From contig CAMTON010000008.1 of the NCBI GenBank assembly GCA_947074105.1, forward strand, positions 1 through 62,954: a stretch of DNA of 62,954 nucleotides, written 5' to 3'. The DNA comes from an uncultured Bacteroidales bacterium. GTDB lineage: Bacteria > Bacteroidota > Bacteroidia > Bacteroidales > JAUNSR01. The position numbers were made by a program, and so were the translations under genes. Each line of letters begins with the position of its first letter. Position 1 is the first letter of the stretch. Below, piece after piece: positions 28,031 to 37,376 of this stretch. Under the pieces are notes generated by a model. That model had not been told where the DNA came from and ran no database searches. It saw nothing but the letters and a program-made list of their open reading frames with translations.

Positions 28031-29449
28031 ATGGAGATATCAAATTATATAGCGGCTATAGATTTAGGATCTTCTAAGATAGTGGGAATAATAGGCTCCA
28101 AATCGGAGGATAATATTATTTCCGTTTATGCTGTCGAAAAGGAATCTTCTGATGCCTGCATTAAGAGAGGCTGTATTCAGAATGTGGAGGAAACTGCTCT
28201 TAAGATAAAAAGAGTGATTTCCAGACTTGAGGCACGTATAAAAAGCAAAATAGATAAAATATATATCGGGATCGGTGGACAGTCAATACACTCGATTGAT
28301 AATAAGATAAATCATCAGTTAAACGAGGAAACGCCGATTACTGCTCAGATTATAGATACACTTAAGGAGATAAGCATGAATAGTCCTGTCGGAAATAAGG
28401 AAGTCCTTGAAGTTTTGCCTTCGGAGTACCTTATTGACGGGAAGAAAGTGATTCAGCCAATCGGCGTTTATGGTTCTGAAATTGAGGTTACCCATAAACT
28501 GATAGTCGGAAGAGCGTCTCTTAAAAAAAATATTCAGCGTGTATTTGAAAAGCTTGATGTTTCATTAGCAGGATTTATTATTTCTCCTCTTGCGGCATCA
28601 AGTGTTATGACTGAAGCTGAAAAAAACCTTGGTGCCGTTCTTGTTGATTTCGGTGCCGAGACTACTACGGTTTCTATATATAAGGATGGTCTTTTGAGAT
28701 ATCTTGCTGTAATTCCTATTGGAGGAAAGGCTATAACAAAAGATATTGCTTCACTACAAATTCTGGAAGAAGATGCTGAAAAGATAAAATTCATCCATGG
28801 TGATGTATCTCCGGATATAGATATCCCTGAAGGAAAAGTATTGAATTATAATAATAGTAATAACAATTCCGTTTCTGATGTAATCAAGATTTATCCAAAG
28901 ACACTTCACAAAGTGATTCTTGCAAGAACAGAGGAAATCGTTGAAAATATAAATAATCAGATAAGATTATCAGGTTATGATAAACAGCAGCTTGGTTCAG
29001 GTATAATAATCACAGGAGGAGCATCAAGAATTAAGAATTTTACTCAGCTTCTTATAAAGAAGGCTGAGATGGATGTTAAATTCGGGGAGTTTAATAAAAC
29101 AATTCAATCGCAGATTTATTCTGAAATAGGTAAAGATCCCCATTTTTCAGTTTTATTAGGAACTTTATTAAGAGGAGAGGAAAACTGTAGAAAGGTTGAA
29201 ATCGTTAAAGAAAAACCAATGGAAAAAGAACCTGAAATAATTATTCAGGAAACAGTGTCAAATCCTGCTCCTACTCCATTACCTTCTTCAACACCGGTTG
29301 CAGTTCCTGAAGTAGAAGTGAAGGAAAAAGAACAGAAAGCAGAAGAAGAAACTGTAAAGGAAAAGGAAGTAAATAAATTCCACAAATTCGTAAATATTTT
29401 CACTGATATTTTTACGGAAACAAGTAAAGACGAAAAACTAAGAGATTAA
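28031..29449 (+). CDS. ftsA: Cell division protein FtsA
   Basis: Actin-like ATPase that tethers FtsZ to the membrane, 472 residues. Motifs are NYIAAIDLGSSKIVGIIG (phosphate 1), the 1C domain around KIYIGIGGQSIHSID, AVLVDFGAETTTVSIYKDG (phosphate 2) and GIIITGGASRIKNF (adenosine site). After residue 395 comes a long Pro/Glu/Lys-rich linker, and the protein ends with a short amphipathic helix, KFHKFVNIFTDIF, which fits the usual membrane-targeting sequence. It lies 6 bp before ftsZ. Confidence 0.95.
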   Translation: MEISNYIAAIDLGSSKIVGIIGSKSEDNIISVYAVEKESSDACIKRGCIQNVEETALKIKRVISRLEARIKSKIDKIYIGIGGQSIHSIDNKINHQLNEETPITAQIIDTLKEISMNSPVGNKEVLEVLPSEYLIDGKKVIQPIGVYGSEIEVTHKLIVGRASLKKNIQRVFEKLDVSLAGFIISPLAASSVMTEAEKNLGAVLVDFGAETTTVSIYKDGLLRYLAVIPIGGKAITKDIASLQILEEDAEKIKFIHGDVSPDIDIPEGKVLNYNNSNNNSVSDVIKIYPKTLHKVILARTEEIVENINNQIRLSGYDKQQLGSGIIITGGASRIKNFTQLLIKKAEMDVKFGEFNKTIQSQIYSEIGKDPHFSVLLGTLLRGEENCRKVEIVKEKPMEKEPEIIIQETVSNPAPTPLPSSTPVAVPEVEVKEKEQKAEEETVKEKEVNKFHKFVNIFTDIFTETSKDEKLRD

Positions 29450-29455
29450 TATATT

Positions 29456-30823
29456 ATGGAAAATTTTAAAGACTCTTTCTTTGAAACAAACGGCAATAAT
29501 TTATTGGGGTTCGACTATGAAACTTCAAGCAGTTCCATAATAAAAGTTATTGGCGTAGGTGGTGGCGGCGGAAATGCTGTTAATCATATGTATAATATTG
29601 GTATTCATGATGTTTCTTTCGCATTATGTAATACTGATAACCAGGCTTTGAAAAAATCTCAGATTCCATGTAAAATACAGCTAGGAAAGACTACAACTAA
29701 GGGTCTTGGAGCAGGAAATAAACCTCTTATAGCAAAAGCGGCAGCAGAGGAAAGCATCGATGAAATAAGACAGATGCTTGATGATGGGACCAGAATGGTA
29801 TTCATTACTGCCGGAATGGGTGGTGGTACCGGGACAGGAGCTGCGCCTATTATTGCGAAAGAAGCAAAAGCAATGGATATTCTTACTGTAGGTATCGTAA
29901 CTATCCCTTTTGTATTTGAAGGAGAGAAAAAGATAGCTCAGGCTCTCGACGGTGTTGATGAGATGAGTAAGAATGTAGATGCTTTACTTGTTATAAATAA
30001 CGAAAGACTTTGTGCTATATATCCGGACCTTACTTTATTTAATGCTTTTGCAAAAGCAAATGATACTCTTGCAGTCGCAGCTAAAAGTATTGCGGAAATA
30101 ATAACAATTGAAGGAATTATAAACCTCGACTTTAATGATGTTCATACTATCCTTAAAGAAGGCGGTATAGCTATAATGAGCAGCGGTTACGGCGAAGGTG
30201 ATAAACGTGTCACTCAGGCTATTGATGATGCTCTTAATTCACCACTGCTTAACAATACGGAAGTATTCGGTGCTCAGAAAGTTCTGTTTAATATTTATTT
30301 CAGTGAAGAATCTGCTGTAAGTATGGAAGAGATCAGAGAGATTACCGACTATATGAGAAAATTCGATAATAATATCGAAGTTATATGGGGTACAGCGGTA
30401 GACAATACTTTAGGAAATAAAGTAAAAATGACACTTCTTGCTACAGGCTTCGGAATGTCGTTTTCTTCAAATCCGGCAACTTATGAAAAACCGGCAGCTT
30501 CTTCAGGAAGAAGTGATAAGAATAAAGGCTCAGAAACAAAACATGATGCCCCTGCTTCTGATATAACTTCAAAGATTGAAAAAGTCTACGGAACTGATGT
30601 TGTCGAAGAAATAAAGGCAAGTACCGCAAGGGCTTCATATTATATCTTCTCTATGGAAGATCTTGATAATGATCCTTTAATTGAAAAAATTGAACAAAGT
30701 CCTGCTTATAACAGAGATAAGAACTTTGTAAGAAATCTACAGCCACAGCAGAAGCCCGTACAGAATGAAGAAAAGCCGGTTTCACAGCCTACAGCTCCAC
30801 GAACTTCAACTATTCAGTTTTAA
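29456..30823 (+). CDS. ftsZ: Cell division GTPase FtsZ
   Basis: Tubulin-like GTPase that forms the Z-ring, 455 residues. Seen are VGGGGGNAVNHM, ALCNTDNQALKKS, the signature loop GMGGGTGTGAAPIIAK, and the T7 synergy-loop block NLDFNDVHTIL. From about residue 340 a disordered linker follows, rich in Lys, Ser and Pro, with a short helix EEIKAS and the end APRTSTIQF. The extreme C-terminal peptide is not the classic E. coli type, in line with the phylum. Confidence 0.98.
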   Translation: MENFKDSFFETNGNNLLGFDYETSSSSIIKVIGVGGGGGNAVNHMYNIGIHDVSFALCNTDNQALKKSQIPCKIQLGKTTTKGLGAGNKPLIAKAAAEESIDEIRQMLDDGTRMVFITAGMGGGTGTGAAPIIAKEAKAMDILTVGIVTIPFVFEGEKKIAQALDGVDEMSKNVDALLVINNERLCAIYPDLTLFNAFAKANDTLAVAAKSIAEIITIEGIINLDFNDVHTILKEGGIAIMSSGYGEGDKRVTQAIDDALNSPLLNNTEVFGAQKVLFNIYFSEESAVSMEEIREITDYMRKFDNNIEVIWGTAVDNTLGNKVKMTLLATGFGMSFSSNPATYEKPAASSGRSDKNKGSETKHDAPASDITSKIEKVYGTDVVEEIKASTARASYYIFSMEDLDNDPLIEKIEQSPAYNRDKNFVRNLQPQQKPVQNEEKPVSQPTAPRTSTIQF

Positions 30824-30853
30824 CAAAATAATTTTAACCAATAAATATCAGTT

Positions 30854-31309
30854 ATGAATTTATTTGATCAGATAAGTGATGATATAAAAAAAGCAATGCT
30901 GGCAAAAGATGTTGTTGCCCGTGATACACTTAGAAATGTAAAAAAAGAATTTATAGAAGCAAAAACCGCAAAAAACGGAGCTGATGAATTAAGCGATGAT
31001 GAAGCAGTAAAAATCATTACCAAACTTGTAAAAAAGGGTAAAGATGCTTCTGAAATATATATTCAGCAAGGAAGACAGGATCTTGCCGACGAAGAACTTG
31101 CACAGGTAGCAGTAATGGAAAAATATCTTCCAAAACAGTTTACAGACGAGGAACTTACTGAAAAAGTAAAAGCGATAATTGAGGAAACAGGAGCTACAGG
31201 TCCTAAAGACATGGGTAAAGTAATGGGTATTGCCAGCAAAACTCTTGCAGGTAAGGCTGAAGGAAGATTAATCTCTGAAAAAGTAAAAACTTTACTTGCT
31301 TCAATGTAA
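30854..31309 (+). CDS. GatB/YqeY domain protein
   Basis: This 151-residue cytoplasmic protein is of the YqeY family: MNLFDQISDDIKKAMLAKD at the start, VKIITKLVKKGKDASEIY in the middle, EKYLPKQFTDEEL and the end GPKDMGKVMGIASKTLAGKA. The domain is the tRNA-binding tail of GatB used alone; its own role is unknown. It follows ftsZ by 30 bp, a placement common in Bacteroidetes, and a terminator follows. Confidence 0.92.
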   Translation: MNLFDQISDDIKKAMLAKDVVARDTLRNVKKEFIEAKTAKNGADELSDDEAVKIITKLVKKGKDASEIYIQQGRQDLADEELAQVAVMEKYLPKQFTDEELTEKVKAIIEETGATGPKDMGKVMGIASKTLAGKAEGRLISEKVKTLLASM

Positions 31310-31348
31310 TAACAGGTAGATTTAAGATTCGGATTAACTCTATAACAT

Positions 31349-31385
31349 ATCCTGTTGACAGATAATGTCAGCAGGATTTTTTATT
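31349..31385 (+). terminator. Terminator at the end of the division and cell-wall cluster
   Basis: 12-bp stem ATCCTGTTGACA/TGTCAGCAGGAT (31349-31360 with 31366-31377, one G-U pair), 5-nt loop, then TTTTTTATTTT. Confidence 0.85.
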
Positions 31386-31871
31386 TTAAGAAGAACTAAA
31401 AAGATTATTCTGATATTCTTATGAGAGATATTCAAATAAAATATAATGCTATTATATATGCCTTAATCCGGAATTATGATTTATAAATCATGAATTATAC
31501 GGAGAATAATTAAGATTCTTTACTAAGTAAAAAAAGAAAACAGATATCCTGTAAATAAGTCATATTATGAATAATTACAGTCAGGGAAGGATAAAAGAAA
31601 CATATTTGAGTCTTCTTATTAACATGATATGAAAGTGATTTATAATATTTTATAAAAAGAATCTTTTAGTTTTAAATTAACAGATTAACTTTGCGATTGA
31701 TCATTATCCACATTAAACAAGTGATAATAAGCAAATAACAACATTAAGCAATTAACGCAGTTAAACAAATTCCACATTAAACATTTTAATTTTTATAATT
31801 GAAAATGCTAACATTTAATAATTAAGCAGCATTCAGTTATAATCATATATCCTTTAATCAACACATCTATA
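31386..31871. other. AT-rich gap before the CotH gene
   Basis: No gene is visible. The right half holds a -7 element (31686-31693) and a leader of about 170 nt that is rich in ATTAA and poor in G. Within it a 13-nt direct repeat, TCCACATTAAACA, occurs at 31707-31719 and 31771-31783, with related ACATTAAGCA and GTTAAACA copies between. The left half shows nothing definite. Confidence 0.5.
31686..31693 (+). promoter_or_regulatory. -7 promoter element for the CotH-M6 operon
   Basis: TAACTTTG matches TAnnTTTG exactly. A T-rich stretch at about 31663-31672 could serve as a weak -33 box. Transcription from here gives a leader of about 170 nt. Confidence 0.5.
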
Positions 31872-34427
31872 ATGAAAAACTCAACTTATCTTTTATTTCA
31901 GAAACTCTCTGTGAGGACAGTAACTCTGATAATATCAATCACTTTTTTTTCTTTTAATACCCGTGCCCAATTATATATAAATGAGATTGTACCGTCTAAT
32001 ATTACCGGTATAATGGATGATCTTTACGACTATCCCGACAGTTGGGCGGAAATATATAATGACACTGATGAAGATAAAGATATCATCAACTATTCTTTTA
32101 CAGACAATAATTCAAAAAAACAGAAATGGATTCTGAGAGAATCACTTATAATTCCGGCAAAAGGATATAAGATTATTTATTTTGATAAGGAAGATACCGG
32201 GTTACATGCAAACTTCCGCCTTGACATAGGAGGAGCAACACTTTATATGTACGATCCTTCAGGTAATGAAGTCGACAGATTCAAATATAAGAAAGAACTA
32301 TATAATACCACATATGCCCGAGTTCCCGACGGTAGTTCAAATATTACTACCGTAAGAGAAGCAACGCCGGGTGCTACAAACAATAATTCTGATATTGCAA
32401 CTGAAAGATGTGAAGCACCTGTAATTGAAACGGAGAACTACTTTTTCGGAAGTTATCTAAAAATAAAAGTTTCCTCTCCCACTCCGGGTTCGAAAATACA
32501 TTATACATCTACGGGAACGGAACCTACTTCTTCATCTTCCGTTGTTCCGGAAGACGGAACGCTTCTGGTAAGTTCAACAAGAACATTCAAATTCAAAGCA
32601 ATGGCAGAAGGTTATCTTGAAAGTCCTACAACTACGAAAACAGTCTTTATCGGGCTACGTCAGATAGATCTTCCAATAGTAAGCATAAGCACCAATCCTA
32701 AACATATTACTGACAATAAAATCGGAATTTATGTGGTTGGAACAAATGGTCGTGTAGACAACTGTACTAATGACCCCCGAAATTATAATCAGCCATGGCG
32801 CAGACCTGTTAATATCGAAATTTTTGAAAGCTCTCATGTAGATGCTCCGGTAATAAATCAGACAGCAGAGATGAGAATTGCGGGAGGATGTTCAAGAAAC
32901 AATGATCAGAAATCACTTATCGTGTATGCTAATAAAAGATTCGGAACAAAAAGATTCAATCATGATTTCTTTCATGAGAAACCAGGTATGGAAATAAAAT
33001 CATTCATGTTAAGAAATACAGGTAATGATTATTATGATGCACGCCTGAGAGATCCTTATATCCAGACACTTGTTGCAGGAAACGTCGATATTGACTATCA
33101 GGCATATCAGCCTGCCGTATTATTTATTAACGGCTCATACTATGGAATACAGAATATCAGAGAAAGATCTAATGAAGATTTTATTCTCTCAAATTATGGA
33201 CTGGAAGAAGAAGATATTGATCTTATAAGTCTTGAAATCGATGAACCTCTTATTTCTGCAGGAGATAAAGAGGCTTACAATCTGATGATTGATTTTGCAA
33301 GAAACAACGATATATCTGTCGACAATAACTATCGTATTCTGGAATCTCAGATAGATATCGATGAATATATCAATTATATGTTTATTGAGATATTCTGCGG
33401 CAACAGAGACTGGCCTGCCAACAACTGTAAACTATGGCGCCCTCGTGAAGAAGGCGGAAAATGGAGGTGGATTCTTATGGATACAGATTTCGGAATGGGA
33501 TATAACGGACTAAGTTCGTCTCATAACACGCTTCTGTATGCAATGGGTGAACTTTATTACGACACATGGATGAGTAATGAATGGAGCACGGTACTGTTCA
33601 GGTCCCTTATGGACAATACAGAATTCAGAAATAAATTTATCAACCGCACAATGACGGCGATCGGAGACTATCTTCATGAAGATATAGTAACAAATGTAGC
33701 CGATTCACTTGCAGGCAATATCTATGATGAAAGCGGTTATCATGCAAATAAATGGAATGTCCGCGGCACGGGAAGCTGGATGTCTTCCGTAAATGAAATG
33801 AAAAGCTGGCCGGTAAGAAGAGGTCCGAGAATGATTAATTTCCTTCGCGACCGATTCAGACTTAATGAGACCATATCACTTACCCTTAATACGATCCACC
33901 CTACCGGAAATGTAAAAAAGATAAAGATCAACGATAATCTTCTTTCTCAATATAAATTTGACGGAAATGCGATTTCCGGAACTCCTATAGTATTAGAAGC
34001 CCTTGATATAGAAGGTTATGATTTCGAAAGATGGGAAGTTACAAGAATAACAGGCAATTCTAATTCTATAACATCAAGCACCTCTCCGAAATATACTATT
34101 TCGACTCCGTCATCGGTAAGAGGCGTTGATGTAAAAGCTATATACCGCGAAAATGAGATACTTTCAGTAAATAAGAACGACAGTAAGAATAATTTCAATA
34201 TAATGACACTTTCTGACGGAGTACGCGTAAATTACAGCAATTCCTCACCTACTTCAATGTATATCTCGCTTTATACACTTGACGGAATGCTTATCGATAA
34301 TATTAATTATGAAGAAAAAAATACAGATTTCTCCTTAGTGTTCGATTATCCGGATAATATCGCTAAAGTCTATATTCTTAAATGTAAGACTGATTTCGAT
34401 ACTTATACATTCAAGATAATGAAATAA
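31872..34427 (+). CDS. Secreted CotH kinase-like protein with lamin-tail domain
   Basis: This 851-residue protein has a signal peptide (about residues 1-32, ending NTRAQ). A lamin-tail domain follows (about 33-165: LYINEIVPSNITG, DSWAEIYNDTDE, GGATLYMYDPSGNEVDRFKY). Then comes a chitobiase C-terminal-type beta domain (about 180-260: PGSKIHYTSTGTEPTSSSS). The CotH kinase domain covers about 310-650, with KSLIVYANKRFG, GSYYGIQNIRERSNEDF, a DWPANNCKLWR block and WRWILMDTDFGMG near residue 536. The last 70 residues look like a T9SS-type sorting domain (VYILKCKTDFDTYTFKIMK). CotH kinases phosphorylate proteins in spore coats; here the target is unknown. The M6 protease gene follows after 43 bp, probably in one operon. 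Confidence 0.85.
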   Translation: MKNSTYLLFQKLSVRTVTLIISITFFSFNTRAQLYINEIVPSNITGIMDDLYDYPDSWAEIYNDTDEDKDIINYSFTDNNSKKQKWILRESLIIPAKGYKIIYFDKEDTGLHANFRLDIGGATLYMYDPSGNEVDRFKYKKELYNTTYARVPDGSSNITTVREATPGATNNNSDIATERCEAPVIETENYFFGSYLKIKVSSPTPGSKIHYTSTGTEPTSSSSVVPEDGTLLVSSTRTFKFKAMAEGYLESPTTTKTVFIGLRQIDLPIVSISTNPKHITDNKIGIYVVGTNGRVDNCTNDPRNYNQPWRRPVNIEIFESSHVDAPVINQTAEMRIAGGCSRNNDQKSLIVYANKRFGTKRFNHDFFHEKPGMEIKSFMLRNTGNDYYDARLRDPYIQTLVAGNVDIDYQAYQPAVLFINGSYYGIQNIRERSNEDFILSNYGLEEEDIDLISLEIDEPLISAGDKEAYNLMIDFARNNDISVDNNYRILESQIDIDEYINYMFIEIFCGNRDWPANNCKLWRPREEGGKWRWILMDTDFGMGYNGLSSSHNTLLYAMGELYYDTWMSNEWSTVLFRSLMDNTEFRNKFINRTMTAIGDYLHEDIVTNVADSLAGNIYDESGYHANKWNVRGTGSWMSSVNEMKSWPVRRGPRMINFLRDRFRLNETISLTLNTIHPTGNVKKIKINDNLLSQYKFDGNAISGTPIVLEALDIEGYDFERWEVTRITGNSNSITSSTSPKYTISTPSSVRGVDVKAIYRENEILSVNKNDSKNNFNIMTLSDGVRVNYSNSSPTSMYISLYTLDGMLIDNINYEEKNTDFSLVFDYPDNIAKVYILKCKTDFDTYTFKIMK

Positions 34428-34470
34428 ATAAGGATAGATTTTACACACATTATACTTAACACTCAACTAA

Positions 34471-37290
34471 ATGAAGACAAGATTTTCTTTTTTAGCCATT
34501 TGCCTGCTGTTATGTAATCTGGCATTCGGAGCTCCGGCTTTAAGGACTCCGATTCAGTATGTACAGCCCGACGGTACTGAAATCACTATTTATCTGATCG
34601 GAGATGAATATTACAGCTACCGTACAACTACGGATGGTTATCTTCTTGCAGAAGGAGATAACAAATTTCTTTATTATGCTTCACTTGATGACGACAATCA
34701 GATTGTTCCTTCAGCATTCCGTGCTTCACAACAGGAAGACAGAACAGAGGAAGCCAAGACATTTCTTTCTACTATAGACCTTGAAAAGCAGACAGAAGTC
34801 TTTGAAAAATCCTATTCTGATTTAAGAAAAGCTTCAAAACAGAGAATGACACCTGATTATATGTCGCAGGCAAGAATTGCTGCTGACGAAGCAACAACAA
34901 GATCTGTCTCTACGGGACAGAAGAAAGTTCTTGTCGTTCTTGTTGAATATCAGGATGTACGCTTTTCTGTTTCATCTCCTCAGAATGCTTTCCATAAAAT
35001 GCTTAATGAACCGGGATATTCGGATAACGGAGGAACGGGAAGTGCAAGAGACTATTTCATGGAATGTTCATATGGAAAATATCAACCCGACTTTGATGTT
35101 TACGGACCAATTTTGTTAGCTAACAACAGATCATATTATGGTTATGATAACAAAAGATCCTGTGAAATGGCATCGGAAGCTTGCGATTACCTTTACAGTC
35201 AGGGAGTAGATTTCACGCAATATGATAATACTAATGACGGATATATCGACAATATATTTGTTTTCTTCGCCGGACATGGTGAGGCGGAAGGTGGACCACA
35301 GGAATCTGTATGGCCTTTTGCCTGGTATGTAAGAGCCGGAGCAGGAATTTACAGATCATATGACGGAAAGATTCTTGACCGTTTCGCATGTTCAAACGAA
35401 CTTCGCGGTTCATGGGGTACTAATATGGTCGGTATAGGTACTTTCTGTCATGAATTCAGTCACGTACTCGGGCTTGCCGACTATTACGACACTTCGGGTA
35501 GTTCCGGAGCTTTCACTCCCGGAGACTGGGATATCATGGCTGGCGGAAATTACAACAACAGCGGACGCACACCTCCTTACTGGTGTTCTTTCTCAAGAAC
35601 TCAGGTAGGATGGCTGAAACCGACAAACCTGAATCCTGCAGATACGACAGTAATTCTGAATAATCTGGCTGACGGTGTGGCTTATAAGATTCCGACAACA
35701 AAATCAAATGAATATTTCCTTCTTGAAAACCGTCAGAGAAAAGGTTTTGATCAGTATCTTCCTGCATCAGGGATGCTTATCTGGCATATTGATTATGATG
35801 CAAATGTATGGTGGTCAAACTCTCCTAACAATAATGCAGATCATCAGAGAGTCGATATTGAAGAAGCTGATAATATAAAAAGTTATTCTACACTTGCAGG
35901 CGATGTTTTTCCGGGAACATCCAATGTTAAATGGTTTACCGATGATACTCAACCAGGTATGCTTTCATGGGACAACTCCCGTCAGGAAAGAGTGGTAAGA
36001 GAGATCAATCATAAGAGCGGAATAATTTCATTCCTTTATGAAGCTACTTTCGAAGCTCCTTCAGCACCTTTAATAGAAAAAGCTACAAAAGTGACATCAA
36101 CAACTTTCGACCTCAACTGGCAGTCTGTGGAAGATGCCGACAGTTACGAAATTGATGTCTACAGAAAAGTGATAGGTGTTGTATATGCTACCGGCTATCA
36201 GGCAAAAAATGTAGGTAATGTAACTTCTGCTACTGTAACGGGACTCCGTGCCGACAAAGAATACTTCTTTGTGGTAAGAGCGGTAAAAAGCTACAAGGCA
36301 AGTGAAAACTCAACTGAACTATCAGTGAATACACGTCCTGTCGGCTTTACCGGGCTTTCACCGGAAGTATCTGAACCGTCGTTCATATCTGAAAACTCAT
36401 TTGCTGTTTCATGGCTGCCTGTAGAAGAAGCCGAATCTTACAATGTAACTGTTTATAAAGAATATTCAGGCGAAGAGATGACTTCATCTTATGACTTTAC
36501 GACAAAAATGGATCCTCTTCCGGAAGGATGGGAATGCAATGTTACATCAACAGTGAATTCAGCGGTAAATGCCGGTATTGCACCTCCTTCGATGCGTGCC
36601 AATGTTAACGGTGCTTATATTTCATCTGCTGTAAATGAATGGCCGATAAAGGAATTCAGCTTCTGGTATAAGAGTACAAATGAAATAGAAGAAAACAAAC
36701 TTATTATTTCAATGTATAACGGCAGATACTGGGAAACAATCGAAGAGATAAAAGTGACAGATTGTTCCGACGGAGTAATATATACTTCTAAGGCACTTCA
36801 AGACCTATATTACGGTGTTAAAATAGAATTCGTACGTCCTATGATAGGAACTGTCTATATAGATGATATAACGGTAAAACATTGTCAGCAGATAAGTGAA
36901 CCGGTTGAAGGATATGATAATCTTAACGTAGGAGATATTACTACATTCCATTTTGACAAAGGAGAACCCGATACAAGATATCGTTTTGTAGTGACAGCTC
37001 AGAAAGGTGAAGAAACATCATGGGAATCTGATGAACTTATCATTTATACTCTTGCCGACAATAATATTCCGAATGCATTACATTCAACAGAAGAAGGCAA
37101 TATATATTTCATTCCTGCATCCGGAACAATTGTCAACAATACCGGTGCTTATCAGAACTATATGCTTTTCGATACATACGGTTCTCTTCTTAAATCCGGA
37201 ATTCTGAATGAGGGCAACAACTTTATTCAGATCAGCAAAGGAATATATTTCCTTCGTGTCAATGATACGGTAGTTAAGATCATAAGATAA
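34471..37290 (+). CDS. Secreted M6-family metalloprotease with FnIII domains
   Basis: This 939-residue protein has a signal peptide (about 1-20, ending LAFGA) and an N-terminal region with IQYVQPDGTEITIYLIGDEY, typical of M6 proteases. The catalytic domain holds the zinc motif HEFSHVLGLADYYD with the first His near residue 327 (HExxHxxGxxD) and the later GDWDIMAGG. Two fibronectin type III-like domains follow (about 530-625 and 630-850); the second seems interrupted by a jelly-roll insert (SSYDFTTKMDPLPEGWECN to IDDITVKHC). The end, ISKGIYFLRVNDTVVKIIR, fits a T9SS sorting domain. It likely cleaves proteins outside the cell. It shares an operon with the CotH gene and ends at a bidirectional terminator. 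Confidence 0.9.
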   Translation: MKTRFSFLAICLLLCNLAFGAPALRTPIQYVQPDGTEITIYLIGDEYYSYRTTTDGYLLAEGDNKFLYYASLDDDNQIVPSAFRASQQEDRTEEAKTFLSTIDLEKQTEVFEKSYSDLRKASKQRMTPDYMSQARIAADEATTRSVSTGQKKVLVVLVEYQDVRFSVSSPQNAFHKMLNEPGYSDNGGTGSARDYFMECSYGKYQPDFDVYGPILLANNRSYYGYDNKRSCEMASEACDYLYSQGVDFTQYDNTNDGYIDNIFVFFAGHGEAEGGPQESVWPFAWYVRAGAGIYRSYDGKILDRFACSNELRGSWGTNMVGIGTFCHEFSHVLGLADYYDTSGSSGAFTPGDWDIMAGGNYNNSGRTPPYWCSFSRTQVGWLKPTNLNPADTTVILNNLADGVAYKIPTTKSNEYFLLENRQRKGFDQYLPASGMLIWHIDYDANVWWSNSPNNNADHQRVDIEEADNIKSYSTLAGDVFPGTSNVKWFTDDTQPGMLSWDNSRQERVVREINHKSGIISFLYEATFEAPSAPLIEKATKVTSTTFDLNWQSVEDADSYEIDVYRKVIGVVYATGYQAKNVGNVTSATVTGLRADKEYFFVVRAVKSYKASENSTELSVNTRPVGFTGLSPEVSEPSFISENSFAVSWLPVEEAESYNVTVYKEYSGEEMTSSYDFTTKMDPLPEGWECNVTSTVNSAVNAGIAPPSMRANVNGAYISSAVNEWPIKEFSFWYKSTNEIEENKLIISMYNGRYWETIEEIKVTDCSDGVIYTSKALQDLYYGVKIEFVRPMIGTVYIDDITVKHCQQISEPVEGYDNLNVGDITTFHFDKGEPDTRYRFVVTAQKGEETSWESDELIIYTLADNNIPNALHSTEEGNIYFIPASGTIVNNTGAYQNYMLFDTYGSLLKSGILNEGNNFIQISKGIYFLRVNDTVVKIIR

Positions 37291-37310
37291 ATATACCACA
37301 GACAGAATAA

Positions 37311-37360
37311 AAAATCATCACTTAACGGATATGCTCCTTAAGTGATGATTTTTTTATTTT
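37311..37360. terminator. Bidirectional terminator between M6 protease and rhamnosidase genes
   Basis: Perfect 15-bp stem (37311-37325 with 37338-37352) with core ATCATCACTTAA, 12-nt loop, A-run on the left and T-run on the right. The two genes converge here. Confidence 0.9.
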
Positions 37361-37376
37361 ATAGAGATTCAATTTA

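Noticed and set aside
31310..31871. A small RNA or tRNA gene in the gap after the division and cell-wall cluster
   Set aside because: No cloverleaf or GC-rich structured segment is visible apart from the terminator and the CotH promoter.
31872..34427. A sporulation function for the CotH-like gene
   Set aside because: The organism is evidently a Bacteroidales, with no sporulation genes here; CotH kinases occur widely outside spore formers.
37007..37299. Open frames on the other strand of the M6 protease and many other genes
   Set aside because: They lie wholly within well-supported genes, lack family motifs, and have the unusual composition of antisense frames.
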